Assembly: GCF_000716545.1 (NCBI RefSeq)
Contig: NZ_JNWZ01000062.1
Location: forward strand, 1 to 40,621
Origin: Kitasatospora phosalacinea
GTDB taxonomy: Bacteria > Actinomycetota > Actinomycetes > Streptomycetales > Streptomycetaceae
Reading direction: 5' to 3'
DNA length: 40,621 nucleotides
The notes under the pieces are model-generated. The model had not been told where the DNA came from. It was given only the letters and a program-made list of their open reading frames with translations, and ran no database searches. Made by a program: the position numbers and the translations under genes. Positions 15,708 to 23,289 of this stretch are shown piece after piece (position 1 is the first letter of the stretch; every line of letters starts with the position of its first letter).

Positions 15708-16307
15708 ATGGTGTGGATCGCGGGCGCGGGCGGCGTCGGCCGGGAGGCGCTGGACGTGGCGCTCGCCGCGGGCGTCACGGTGGCCGGCTTCCTGGACGAC
15801 CGGCTCGCCGGGGGCGGGGTGCGCGGGCTGCCCGTCCGCAGGCCCGCCGAACTACCGGCCGGCGCACCCTACTTGATCGGCATCGCCGACCCGGCGGTCC
15901 GGGCCCGGCTGGCCGCGCTGCTGGACGCGGCCGGCGGACACCCCGTCACCCTGGTGCACCCCCGGGCGATCATCGCCCCCGAGACCGAACTCGCCCCCGG
16001 CTGCCTGGTGATGGGCGGCGCGCACGTCTCCAGCAGCGTCCGGCTCGGCCCGCACAGCCAGGTGCACTACAACGCCACCGTCGGCCACGACAGCCGGCTC
16101 GGCGCCCGCGTCACCGTCTACCCCGGCGCGAACGTCTCCGGCGCCGTCCACCTGGAGGACGACAGCACGGTCGGCTCCGGCGCCGTGGTCCTCCAGGGCC
16201 GCACCGTCGGCCGCGCCGCCTTCGTCGGCGCCGCCGCCACCGTCACCCGCGACGTCCCGCCCGGCACCACCGTCATCGGCACCCCCGCCCGCCCGATGAA
16301 ACCCTGA
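15708..16307 (+). CDS. PglD/NeuD-type sugar acetyltransferase (left-handed beta-helix)
   Basis: A 199-residue acetyltransferase. The N-terminal Rossmann-like half starts WIAGAGGVGREALDVALAAG, and the C-terminal half is a hexapeptide-repeat helix with the catalytic-type His127 in NATVGHDSRLG and the terminal GTPARP motif. In PglD this enzyme N-acetylates a UDP-amino-sugar that PglC then loads onto undecaprenyl phosphate; the adjacent PglC-like gene makes the same logic likely here. No aminotransferase or 4,6-dehydratase needed for a bacillosamine-type sugar is in the window. The start ATG is preceded by GGAG. Confidence 0.88.
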   Translation: MVWIAGAGGVGREALDVALAAGVTVAGFLDDRLAGGGVRGLPVRRPAELPAGAPYLIGIADPAVRARLAALLDAAGGHPVTLVHPRAIIAPETELAPGCLVMGGAHVSSSVRLGPHSQVHYNATVGHDSRLGARVTVYPGANVSGAVHLEDDSTVGSGAVVLQGRTVGRAAFVGAAATVTRDVPPGTTVIGTPARPMKP

Positions 16308-16390
16308 CCCCCGCGCACGAGTGCTCCGGCTCCGCCGTTCCCGCCCGGAGGGCACGGCCGCCACCCGTCCCGCCCGGCCCGGGCAGCGCA

Positions 16391-16396
16391 TAGGCT
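16391..16396 (+). promoter_or_regulatory. -10 box of the leaderless NUDIX gene
   Basis: TAGGCT ends 7 nt before the ATG at 16404, with no Shine-Dalgarno between. Confidence 0.45.
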
Positions 16397-16403
16397 CCGG
16401 GGC

Positions 16404-16883
16404 ATGGGAATTCCTGCGTTTCTGGCCGAGCTGCGCGAGGTGGTCGGGCACCGGCCGCTGTGGTTGTCCGGGGTGTCGGCGGTGGTGGTGGACGACGGCG
16501 GGCGGGTGTTGCTCGGGCGGCGCGTCGACAACGGCAGGTGGGCGTTGATCGGCGGCATCATCGACCCCGGCGAGCAGCCCGCGGACACCGTGGTGCGCGA
16601 GTGCCTGGAGGAGACCGGCGTGCTGGTGCGGCCCGAGCGGCTGGTCGCGGTCGGCGTCACCCCGGTGATCGAGTACCCGAACGGCGACCGCAGCCAGTAC
16701 CTCGACCTGGTCTTCCGCTGCCGCCCGCTCTCCGGCGAGGCCCGGGTCAACGACGACGAGTCGCTGGAGGTCGGCTGGTTCCACCCGGACGCGCTGCCCG
16801 AGCTGGACGACCGCGCCCGCGACCACATCTCCCACGCCCTGGCCGGAAAGGACGCGGCGCACTTCGAGCTGACGGGGCGTTAG
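16404..16883 (+). CDS. NUDIX hydrolase
   Basis: A 159-residue pyrophosphohydrolase. The complete NUDIX box spans residues 51-73: GIIDPGEQP then a REcLEETG core, matching G-x5-E-x7-RE-U-x-EE-x-G-U. The substrate is unknown; nucleotide sugars, (d)NTPs and dinucleotides are all possible, and the sugar-nucleotide genes nearby make an NDP-sugar conceivable. It appears to have its own leaderless promoter, so it need not be part of the glycan operon. It ends at a bidirectional terminator shared with the epimerase gene. Confidence 0.9.
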   Translation: MGIPAFLAELREVVGHRPLWLSGVSAVVVDDGGRVLLGRRVDNGRWALIGGIIDPGEQPADTVVRECLEETGVLVRPERLVAVGVTPVIEYPNGDRSQYLDLVFRCRPLSGEARVNDDESLEVGWFHPDALPELDDRARDHISHALAGKDAAHFELTGR

Positions 16884-16892
16884 CGGAGCGGT

Positions 16893-16913
16893 GGCGCGCG
16901 CCCGGCGCGCGCC
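16893..16913. terminator. Bidirectional terminator between NUDIX and epimerase genes
   Basis: GGCGCGCG (16893-16900) and CGCGCGCC (16906-16913) form a perfect 8-bp stem with a 5-base loop, 10 bases after the NUDIX stop and 12 before the epimerase stop. Confidence 0.7.
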
Positions 16914-16925
16914 CCCGCCCCCGGT

Positions 16926-17855
16926 TCACAGCGTCCGGAACCAGCCCGCGGTGCGTCGCAGGCCCTCCTCCAGCGGGACGGGCACGACGTCCGGGAACAG
17001 CTCGCGCAGCCGCGCGTTGTCGGCCTGCGAGTCCCGCACGTCACCCGGTCGCGGGTCGACGTGCTCGGCGGCGACCGGGGAGCCCAGCACCCCGCCCATC
17101 AGGTCGAGCAGCTCCAGCAGCGAGGTGCGCGTCCCGAAGGCCAGGTTCACCGGATCCGCGGAGACCACCCGGCGCAGCACCGCCTCGACGAGCACCTGGG
17201 TGACCGTGCCGACGTAGGTGAAGTCGCGGCTCTGCAGCCCGTCCCCGTGCACCGTCACCGGCCGGCCGGCCAGCGCCGCGTCCAGGAACGCCGGGACCAC
17301 CGCCGCGTACGCGTGCCCGGCGGCCTGCAGCGGCCCGAAGACGTTGAAGAAGCGCAGCGGCAGCACGCCCAGGCCGTAGCAGTGGTGGTACGCGCCGAGG
17401 TAGGACTCGGCGGCCAGCTTGGAGACCGCGTACGGGCTCATCGGCACCGGTCGCATCGACTCGCGCTTGGGCAGCTCCCGGTTGGCGCCGTACACCGAGG
17501 AGGAGGACGCCGCCGCGACGTACAGGCCGCCCGCCCGGCGGGCCGCCTCCAGCACCTCCAGGGTGCCGGTGGCGTTCACCCGGTGGCTGGCCAGCGGGGC
17601 GGTGATCGAGCGCGGCACCGACGGCAGCGCCGCCAGGTGCACCACCGCGTCGGCGCCGGTGAACGCCGCGTCCAGCAGGGCGGCGTCGAGGACGCTGCCC
17701 TCGAAGAAGGTGACGTCGAGGCCCGCCAGGTTGGCCTTGCTGCCGGTGGACAGGTCGTCCACCACCCGGACCTCCGCCACCTCCGGACGGGAGACCAGCT
17801 CCCTGGCCAGATTGGCCCCGATGAACCCCGCCCCGCCCGTGACGACCACGCGCAT
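16926..17855 (-). CDS. NAD-dependent sugar-nucleotide epimerase/dehydratase
   Basis: A 309-residue extended short-chain dehydrogenase. The NAD-binding GGAGFIGANLA (7-17), VDDLSTG, HLAALPSVPRS, the catalytic Ser region SSSSVYG (117-123) and Tyr142-x3-Lys146 (YAVSK) are present. The pattern resembles UDP-glucose/UDP-GlcNAc 4-epimerases (GalE/WbpP-like) more than dTDP-glucose dehydratases, but specificity cannot be fixed from sequence. ATG at 17855 is preceded by GAGGGG. It faces the glycan operon and probably supplies an epimerised precursor sugar for it. Confidence 0.88.
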   Translation of the reverse strand: MRVVVTGGAGFIGANLARELVSRPEVAEVRVVDDLSTGSKANLAGLDVTFFEGSVLDAALLDAAFTGADAVVHLAALPSVPRSITAPLASHRVNATGTLEVLEAARRAGGLYVAAASSSSVYGANRELPKRESMRPVPMSPYAVSKLAAESYLGAYHHCYGLGVLPLRFFNVFGPLQAAGHAYAAVVPAFLDAALAGRPVTVHGDGLQSRDFTYVGTVTQVLVEAVLRRVVSADPVNLAFGTRTSLLELLDLMGGVLGSPVAAEHVDPRPGDVRDSQADNARLRELFPDVVPVPLEEGLRRTAGWFRTL

Positions 17856-18017
17856 CGACGCGCACCACCCCTCGCTTCGGGCCCGGGGAATCCCCCCGCC
17901 GGGCCGGTGCGGCCGACTCTAGCGCCGCCCCGGGGCCCGGCGTACACGAAACCCGCACAGTCGCGACCAAACCAACCCATCGGACACATCTCGTCCGACG
18001 GGCGGGGGAGAGGAGGG

Positions 18018-18560
18018 TCAGCGCTTCGGCCGACGCGCGCTCTCCTCCGCCGCGTCCAGCACCGCCGCCAGGTCGCCGCCCGCGGTCGCGGTCGCCACCG
18101 CGGCCACCGCGCCCTCCACGAACGGGGCGTCCGCGAACCGGGTCGGGAAGGGCAGGCCGTGCTCCTCGGCCGCCGCCAGCACCGTCAGCACCGTGCGCAC
18201 CGGACCGTCCAGGTCGCACAGCACCGCCACGCCGTGGCCCTGGTCGACCCGGCGGGCCGCCGCCGCCACCAGCACCGCGCTGCTGCCGGGCCCGTCCGCG
18301 AGCGAGCCGCCGGTCGCCACGACCGGAGCCGGATCGTCCGCCTCCACCACCGCCAGCGCCAGCGCCCGCACCGCGTCCGCCAACTCCTGGCTCTGCGACA
18401 CCAGCACCAGGCCCACCCGCCCGTGCCCGGCCGGCCGGGAGGGGCGCGGCACGGACGGCACGGGCGCGGTCACGGTGCCCGTCGCGGCGCCCACCGGCGG
18501 GGCCGAGGACGCGGTGGTGATCGGGATGACGTCGGCGCGGCTGCCGTCCCGCTGGTCCAT
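18018..18560 (-). CDS. DhaM-like PTS domain protein lacking the active-site histidine
   Basis: A 180-residue protein. Residues 1-47 are low-complexity and probably disordered. From residue 48 it matches the EIIA-like domain of DhaM, which normally passes phosphate from HPr to dihydroxyacetone kinase: VGLVLVSQSQELADAV, ATGGSLADGPGSSA, GVAVLCDLDGPVRT and ADAPFVEGAVAA. The phosphorylatable histidine of the VSHS motif is Gln56 (CAG, 18393-18395). No dhaK or dhaL is adjacent. It may be degenerate or a non-phosphorylatable binding or regulatory protein. ATG at 18560 with GGAG upstream is chosen over an in-frame GTG at 18596. Confidence 0.75.
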   Translation of the reverse strand: MDQRDGSRADVIPITTASSAPPVGAATGTVTAPVPSVPRPSRPAGHGRVGLVLVSQSQELADAVRALALAVVEADDPAPVVATGGSLADGPGSSAVLVAAAARRVDQGHGVAVLCDLDGPVRTVLTVLAAAEEHGLPFPTRFADAPFVEGAVAAVATATAGGDLAAVLDAAEESARRPKR

Positions 18561-18792
18561 CGGCTGCTCCCGGGTGCGTGGCTGACTGCTCGTCACCCCA
18601 TCCTCACCCGCCCGCCGTCCGGAACGCCGCCCTTAGCACAGGTGTCGCCGCCGGACGGCCGGAACGGCGCAGTCGCCCGCCCCGCGGGCCGGGCGGGGAG
18701 CAACGGCCGGACCGGGCGGCTCCGGCTGGCTAGGCTGGGGCCCGACCATCGGAGCAGGCCCCCGGCGGGGGCCCGAGCGGGAGGACGTGCGG

Positions 18793-19047
18793 ATGACGCC
18801 GGCAGAGGCGGCCCAGGCGGCGAACGAGCGGCGCAAGATCGAGCTGGACGTGAGCGGGGCCGAGTGGCAGCACGCCCCCGGCGACGAGCAGGGCGTGCAG
18901 ATCGCCTTCGTCGACGGGTACATCGCGATGCGCAACGGCGCGGAGCCGGACGGCCCGTCGCTGATCTTCACCCCCGCCGAGTGGCGGGCCTTCGTCCTGG
19001 GCGCCCGGGACGGCGAGTTCGACCTGAAGAACCAGCCGCCGCAGTAG
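18793..19047 (+). CDS. DUF397-family protein
   Basis: An 84-residue protein whose second half (FVDGYIAMRNGAEPDGP then LIFTPAEWRAFVLGARDGEF) is a good DUF397 match. DUF397 proteins are small actinobacterial partners of XRE-type regulators (the WhiJ/BldB/AbaA neighbourhoods of Streptomyces). No XRE gene is adjacent here, so this looks like an orphan copy. The N-terminal ~40 residues are longer and more charged than in the minimal form. ATG at 18793 lies 8 bases after GGGAGG, better than GTG at 18787, which is only 2 bases away. Confidence 0.82.
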   Translation: MTPAEAAQAANERRKIELDVSGAEWQHAPGDEQGVQIAFVDGYIAMRNGAEPDGPSLIFTPAEWRAFVLGARDGEFDLKNQPPQ

Positions 19048-19241
19048 CCGACGGCCCGGAAGCACCGGAACCGGCCGACCCGCGCCCCCGGAGGGAGGGC
19101 CGGTTCGCCCGGCGTTCACCGGGAGGCCACGGCCCGGGACCGGCGGATCCGCGCGGCGGCCGCCGGGGCCCCGAGCCCGCGCGCAGGTGACGGACGGGCA
19201 TACGCCGAGGTTACAAAAGAGTTCTGATGGGCCGAATCTTG

Positions 19242-19271
19242 TTGACTGGTCGACAAGCCTGCCAGCACAGT
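19242..19271 (+). promoter_or_regulatory. Possible promoter of the structured-RNA candidate
   Basis: TTGACT (19242-19247) then, after 18 nt, CACAGT (19266-19271). The flanking DNA is less GC-rich than the surroundings. A start near 19278 would place the following hairpins in the transcript. Confidence 0.4.
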
Positions 19272-19277
19272 AAGAGC

Positions 19278-19530
19278 AGGCAGACGCCGTGCCTACCGCC
19301 CCCACGCGGTATAGGCACGGCGCCCGCTTCTGCTGCCCGTCAACGGCGCCGATGACGGGCTCTCCCTCCCGTGCCGCACAAGGAGTGCGGCAGCCGTCGC
19401 AGCGGGAGTGGCCCGACCGGGAAGAGCTACTCCCCGGGTGGGCCGGAGCCCGGATTCCGCACGCCCCCACGCGGCGGTGATCCGGGCAAGGTTCGCGAAC
19501 GCGACGGCTGAGGGCCCCGCGAACCTGGCT
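19278..19530 (+). ncRNA. Candidate structured non-coding RNA
   Basis: An ~820-base gap between genes contains a dense run of strong hairpins. Stem B pairs 19285-19295 with 19312-19322 (11 bp perfect). Stem C pairs 19335-19342 with 19353-19360 (8 bp). Stem D pairs 19372-19379 with 19385-19392 (8 bp), enclosed by CTCCCG (19366-19371) and CGGGAG (19403-19408). Stem F pairs 19489-19497 with 19518-19526 (9 bp). Frames across it lack the strong third-position G/C bias of real genes here. It does not match tmRNA, RNase P RNA or SRP RNA that I can recognise. An RNA-polymerase-binding 6S/Ms1-like RNA is one possibility. Strand follows the candidate promoter. Confidence 0.4.
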
Positions 19531-19859
19531 CTGGGTGTTATGTGGCTGTATTCGGGTTCGCCGATCCCGACGGCGCCTCGACAGCCCGGAGCCGGCCGGA
19601 ATCACCCGCAGGCTCCAGGAACAGTCTAAGGACCATTGAATCAGCAAATGGTGCTCGGAGTTCACACGACCGCGTGCGCAGTGAGGGAATGCGCGCAAGG
19701 CACGCTGCGACAGACCGCCCCCTGTGGATCTCGCCCCGGAGCGGCCGTCGTGCTGAACCGAACGTAGCCCGGACGGTTGCTCAGAGTCAACATTGGTCCC
19801 TGAGCGTAGATCTCGGCCTGATCGCGGACCCGATCACCGGCCCCCGCCCACCGGGCACG
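19531..19859. other. Intergenic remainder upstream of the unknown leaderless gene
   Basis: About 330 bases with lower GC than the genes and no coding bias. A small hairpin ACCATT/AATGGT occurs near 19632-19652. Nothing else could be assigned. Confidence 0.5.
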
Positions 19860-19865
19860 TACGAT
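19860..19865 (+). promoter_or_regulatory. -10 box of the leaderless unknown gene
   Basis: TACGAT, a good TANNNT match, ends 6 nt before the ATG at 19872 and no ribosome binding site is present. Confidence 0.5.
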
Positions 19866-19871
19866 GGGCCC

Positions 19872-20366
19872 ATGTCATTTCTCCGCCGTCGCTCCGGACA
19901 GCCCGCGGGCCCGGACTTCGACGTACTGGCCATGGATCCGGGCGACTGGCCCGGCGACTTCGGTGCCATGATCCTGGCTGGTCAGGACGGTTCCTGCCAG
20001 GGCATCTTCCTGCAGTACGACCTGCTCGGCGGCCGCGGCCCGGCCATGCTGATCGGGAACGTCCCGCAGGAGTCGCCCGCCCGCGAGAGCGAGGACGGCG
20101 TGCCCCTGGAGGCCCGCCAGCTGCTCGCCTCGCTGGAGAACGAGGAGCAGGTCGACTTCGTCTCGGCGGAGGACTTCCCGGTCATGCTCGGGGACGACCT
20201 GCTGATCGTCCGCAAGGTCAAGGTCACCGAAGAGCGGCTCTACTGCTCGCAGTTCGGCCGCAGCGACGGCGTCCAGGTCACCATCGCCTCCTGGGACCGG
20301 CCGATTTCGGACGATCTCTACCAGCTCCTGAAGCCGCTTCCGGCGGAGATGTTCCAGCAGGGCTAG
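19872..20366 (+). CDS. Conserved-looking protein of unknown function
   Basis: A 164-residue soluble, acidic protein. After a short basic N-terminus (SFLRRRSGQPAG) it has alternating strand-like segments such as FGAMILAGQDGSCQGIFLQYDLL, GPAMLIGNVP and DDLLIVRKVKVTEERLYCSQFG, suggesting an alpha/beta fold. I do not recognise the family. ATG at 19872 is supported by codon bias starting there and by a leaderless -10 box. It has its own promoter and ends 140 bases before the acyl-CoA dehydrogenase homologue, which has a separate ribosome binding site; co-transcription is possible. Confidence 0.75.
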   Translation: MSFLRRRSGQPAGPDFDVLAMDPGDWPGDFGAMILAGQDGSCQGIFLQYDLLGGRGPAMLIGNVPQESPARESEDGVPLEARQLLASLENEEQVDFVSAEDFPVMLGDDLLIVRKVKVTEERLYCSQFGRSDGVQVTIASWDRPISDDLYQLLKPLPAEMFQQG

Positions 20367-20506
20367 CGAGATGCCCCGGCCGCTGCTGCTGACCCGACGC
20401 CTGCACGTGGACCTCCGGCGCACCGCCGGCGCGGCCTGTCCGGCTCCCTGACACCCCCAAGTCACGGACGCCAGACACCCACGCCGCCCGCCCGGAGGCC
20501 ATCGCC

Positions 20507-21655
20507 ATGACCCGCACCGCAGCGCAGCCGACCGTCCCCACCCCCGCCGCCACGGCCGCGACCGCCGAGGACGCGGACGGCGCCGTCGAGCGCGCCCTCG
20601 CCCGGCTGCCCCGGGTGATCGACCTGCTGGCCGCCCGCGCCGCCGAACACGACCGCGACGGCACCTTCCCCTACCAGGGCGTCGAAACCGTCCACGAAGC
20701 CGGACTGCTCACCCTCACCGTCGGCCACCGGCACGGCGGACCGGGCGCCGGACTCGCCGACACCGTACGGGTGCTGGCCAGGCTCGGCCGCGGCGACGCC
20801 TCCGTCGCCCTGCTCGCCGCGCACACCCTGCTGCACCACGCCGAACAGGCCCGCACCGCGCCCTGGCCGGCCGCGCTCTACCGGCGGCTGCTCACCGAGT
20901 CCCGCCGCGGCCCCGCCCTGGTCGGCACCCTGCGCGCGCCCGCCGGGCGCCCGCCCGGCGTCACCGCCCACTGGCAGGGCAACGCCTGGCGGCTCGGCGG
21001 CCGCGCCCCCTACTGCCCCGGCGCCGAAGCGCTCGCCTGGCTGGTCGTCGAGGCCCGCACCGCCGAGGCCCGGCCGCGCACCGGGCTGTTCCTGGTCCGC
21101 GCCGACAGCCCCGGACTGGAGATCGACCCCGCCGCCGACCAGCTCGGCCTGCGCGCCGCCGCCGGCCACGACGTCCTGCTGGAGGACGTCCGGATCGGCA
21201 CCGACGCCGTCCTGCTGCCCAGGGGCGCTACGCCCGCCCCCGACCCGGTCGCCGTGGCCTGGCACCAACTCGCCCTCGCCGCCGTCCTGCTGGGCACCGC
21301 CCGGGCCGCGCTCGACTGGGCCGCCGGGCGGCTGCGGGACAGCGCCGCCGCCCACCGCCGGCCGCTCGGCGAGCTCGACGCCGCGCTCACCGGTGCCGAG
21401 GAACTCGTCCACGGCCTCGCCGCCCGCACCGACGCCGACCCGGCCGCCGCCACCCGGGCCCCCGCCGTCCAACTGCTCGCCGCCCGCACCGCGGGCGACA
21501 CCGTGCAGCGGGCCCTCACGCTCACCGGCAGCGCCGGGCTCGACCGCCGCCACCCGCTGGAGCGCCACCTGCGCGACACGCTCAGCCTGCGGGCCCAACT
21601 GCCCGCCGAGGACGCCGTGCTGGACGCCCTCGGCGAAGCCCTGCTGGGCGGCTGA
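20507..21655 (+). CDS. Acyl-CoA dehydrogenase superfamily protein
   Basis: A 382-residue flavoprotein-type oxidoreductase. The order of helical and beta segments fits the acyl-CoA dehydrogenase fold: an N-terminal helical domain (ARAAEHDRDGTFPYQGVETVHEAGLLTLTV), a middle segment with LGRGDASVALLAAHTLLHH, a central beta domain ending LGLRAAAGHDVLLEDVRIG, and a C-terminal four-helix region with LTLTGSAGLDRRHPLERHLRD. The catalytic Glu of short- and medium-chain enzymes cannot be placed with confidence, so it may belong to the monooxygenase-like branch. GGAGG precedes the ATG. Its stop codon is embedded in a terminator stem. Confidence 0.82.
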   Translation: MTRTAAQPTVPTPAATAATAEDADGAVERALARLPRVIDLLAARAAEHDRDGTFPYQGVETVHEAGLLTLTVGHRHGGPGAGLADTVRVLARLGRGDASVALLAAHTLLHHAEQARTAPWPAALYRRLLTESRRGPALVGTLRAPAGRPPGVTAHWQGNAWRLGGRAPYCPGAEALAWLVVEARTAEARPRTGLFLVRADSPGLEIDPAADQLGLRAAAGHDVLLEDVRIGTDAVLLPRGATPAPDPVAVAWHQLALAAVLLGTARAALDWAAGRLRDSAAAHRRPLGELDAALTGAEELVHGLAARTDADPAAATRAPAVQLLAARTAGDTVQRALTLTGSAGLDRRHPLERHLRDTLSLRAQLPAEDAVLDALGEALLGG

Positions 21656-21690
21656 GGCCCGAGGCGGAGGCTCGACGGCCGGGCCTCAGC
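21651..21690. terminator. Bidirectional terminator containing both stop codons
   Basis: GCTGAGGCCC (21651-21660) pairs perfectly with GGGCCTCAGC (21681-21690). The TGA of the upstream plus-strand gene (21653-21655) pairs with the TCA that is the minus-strand gene's stop (21686-21688). Confidence 0.8.
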
Positions 21691-22846
21691 GGGTGCCGAC
21701 CGCCGCGCGGACCGCGCGGCGGGCCAGCGCCGCGTCGTCGTACAGCCGGCGGATCATGATCCGCTGCTCCTCGCCCGCGCCCGGGACGTCGTGCAGCCGC
21801 AGCTCCCGCATCAGCACCAGCACCAGGTTCACCAGGAACGCGTCCCGGGCCAGCGTGCCGCCGGACTGGGCGAGTTGGCTGATCTGGCGGCGCGCCGCGG
21901 TGTCCCCGGACAGCACGCTCCACAGCACCGCCAGGTCGTAGCCGGGCAGGTACCAGCCGGCCTGCTCCCAGTCCAGCAGGACCGGGCCGGACGGGGCCAG
22001 CAGCACGTTGCCCAGCAGCGCGTCGCCGTGGTTGAGCTGCCACGGCACCGAGGAGAGGCCGTGCAGCAGACCGCGCAGGTCGCCCGCGTCCCGGTCGGTC
22101 AGCAGGCCCAGCGAGTGGAACCGGGCGATCTCGATCTGGTAGTCCATCGGCTTGCCGAACACGTCCGTCGGCGGGCGCCACAGGTTCAGCGTGCGCACCG
22201 CGCCCAGCACCGCGCGCACCTCGCCCGGCGTCGGCGCGTTCGCCGGGTGCCGCTCGCGGGCCGCCGGCCGGCCCGGCACCCGCTCCAGCACCAGCACGCA
22301 GCGGTCGTGGTCGGCCGCCACCAGCCGCGGCAGCCGCACCGGCGGACGGTGCCGCACGAACGCCCGGTACACCGCCACCTCGTGGTGGAAGCGTTCCACC
22401 AGCTGCTCCGCCCGCTCCCCGCGCAGCGCCGCCGGCGCCAGGCACTTCGCCACCACCGGGGCCCGGCCGATGGTGCCCGCGATCAGGATGTGCCGGCTGC
22501 CCTCGCGCAGCACCTGCCGCGGCAGGAACGCCGGACATATCCGCGCGACGTTGGCGAGCACCGCCCGCACCGCCGGGGTCTGCAGCGCGGCCGGGTCCAC
22601 CCGGTCCACGAACGCCTCCGGGGCCCGGCCCGCGGCGGGCCGGCCCAGCCGCCCGGCCTGGTCGGTCAGCGGCCGGGTCACCAGGGTGGTGCGCCCGCGC
22701 GGGTCGCGCAGCTCGGCGCCGCGCGGCGCGGGCCGGCCCGCACCGGCGGTCGGGGGGCGCAGGGGGGAGCGTGACTGGCGTACGGTCGCGCCGTCCACCC
22801 CGGTCGGGGACGACGAACGGGTACCGGTGCTGGCTGTGGAGTACAT
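21686..22846 (-). CDS. APH-fold phosphotransferase
   Basis: A 386-residue aminoglycoside-phosphotransferase/choline-kinase-like protein. [11 protein letters not shown] (Lys134) fits the ATP-binding lysine, LVLERVPG the hinge, [13 protein letters not shown] (HGD 273-275, Asn280) the catalytic Brenner motif, and [10 protein letters not shown] (Asp292) the magnesium site. The N-terminal ~60 residues are low-complexity. The substrate is unknown; such chromosomal copies rarely act on aminoglycosides. ATG at 22846 starts the protein-like composition, with GGAAGGA 13 bases upstream. It converges on the acyl-CoA dehydrogenase gene and is divergent from the NsdA-like regulator. Confidence 0.82.
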   Translation of the reverse strand: MYSTASTGTRSSSPTGVDGATVRQSRSPLRPPTAGAGRPAPRGAELRDPRGRTTLVTRPLTDQAGRLGRPAAGRAPEAFVDRVDPAALQTPAVRAVLANVARICPAFLPRQVLREGSRHILIAGTIGRAPVVAKCLAPAALRGERAEQLVERFHHEVAVYRAFVRHRPPVRLPRLVAADHDRCVLVLERVPGRPAARERHPANAPTPGEVRAVLGAVRTLNLWRPPTDVFGKPMDYQIEIARFHSLGLLTDRDAGDLRGLLHGLSSVPWQLNHGDALLGNVLLAPSGPVLLDWEQAGWYLPGYDLAVLWSVLSGDTAARRQISQLAQSGGTLARDAFLVNLVLVLMRELRLHDVPGAGEEQRIMIRRLYDDAALARRAVRAAVGTR

Positions 22847-23289
22847 GGGCTGGTGAGGGTCCTTCCTTGACCGGCGGCAAAGCGGGAAAGCGGCGCAGCC
22901 GCGAGCTGCTGGGGCCCGGGTCCGCGGGGGTCGGGCCGCCGGGTGGGGCGCGGGCGCCGGGCACGGTCCGCGGTGCGCCGGAACCGCCCGCACCCTGGGG
23001 AGTGCGTCCGTCCCGTACCCACCGCGCCCTGCCCGGCGCCCCCGCGCCACCCGGTCGCGCCACCCCCCGGAACGCTGCTCCCGGACGGCCGTCCGACGTG
23101 CCTTCGGAACCAGGTCCGGGCCGGTCGGGGGCCGTTCCGGTGCGAAGCCGGGGTGGCGCATACCTACCTGACACCCGGACGGCACTGGCACACCACGTAG
23201 CGCACCCTGGCGAACCCTGGCGAATGGTCGCCTGGCAAGTGACAGAGCCATTAGGGTCGGTGACCAGCCGAGGATCCTGGGGGCTTCAG
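22847..23289. other. Divergent regulatory region of the kinase and NsdA-like genes
   Basis: About 440 bases without a credible gene. ACCCTGGCGA is tandemly duplicated at 23204-23223, and TAGGGT at 23252-23257 is a good -10 box about 33 bases before the regulator's TTG start. The half nearest the kinase is GC-rich and featureless. Confidence 0.5.
23252..23257 (+). promoter_or_regulatory. -10 box of the NsdA-like regulator
   Basis: TAGGGT, within CATTAGGGTCGG, fits the TANNNT consensus. It implies transcription from about 23263 and a short leader carrying GGGGG before TTG 23290. Confidence 0.4.

Noticed and set aside
19550..19575. tRNA-like T-arm (TCGGG-TTCG...CCCGA)
   Set aside because: The loop is 9 bases and no acceptor, D or anticodon arms can be built around it.
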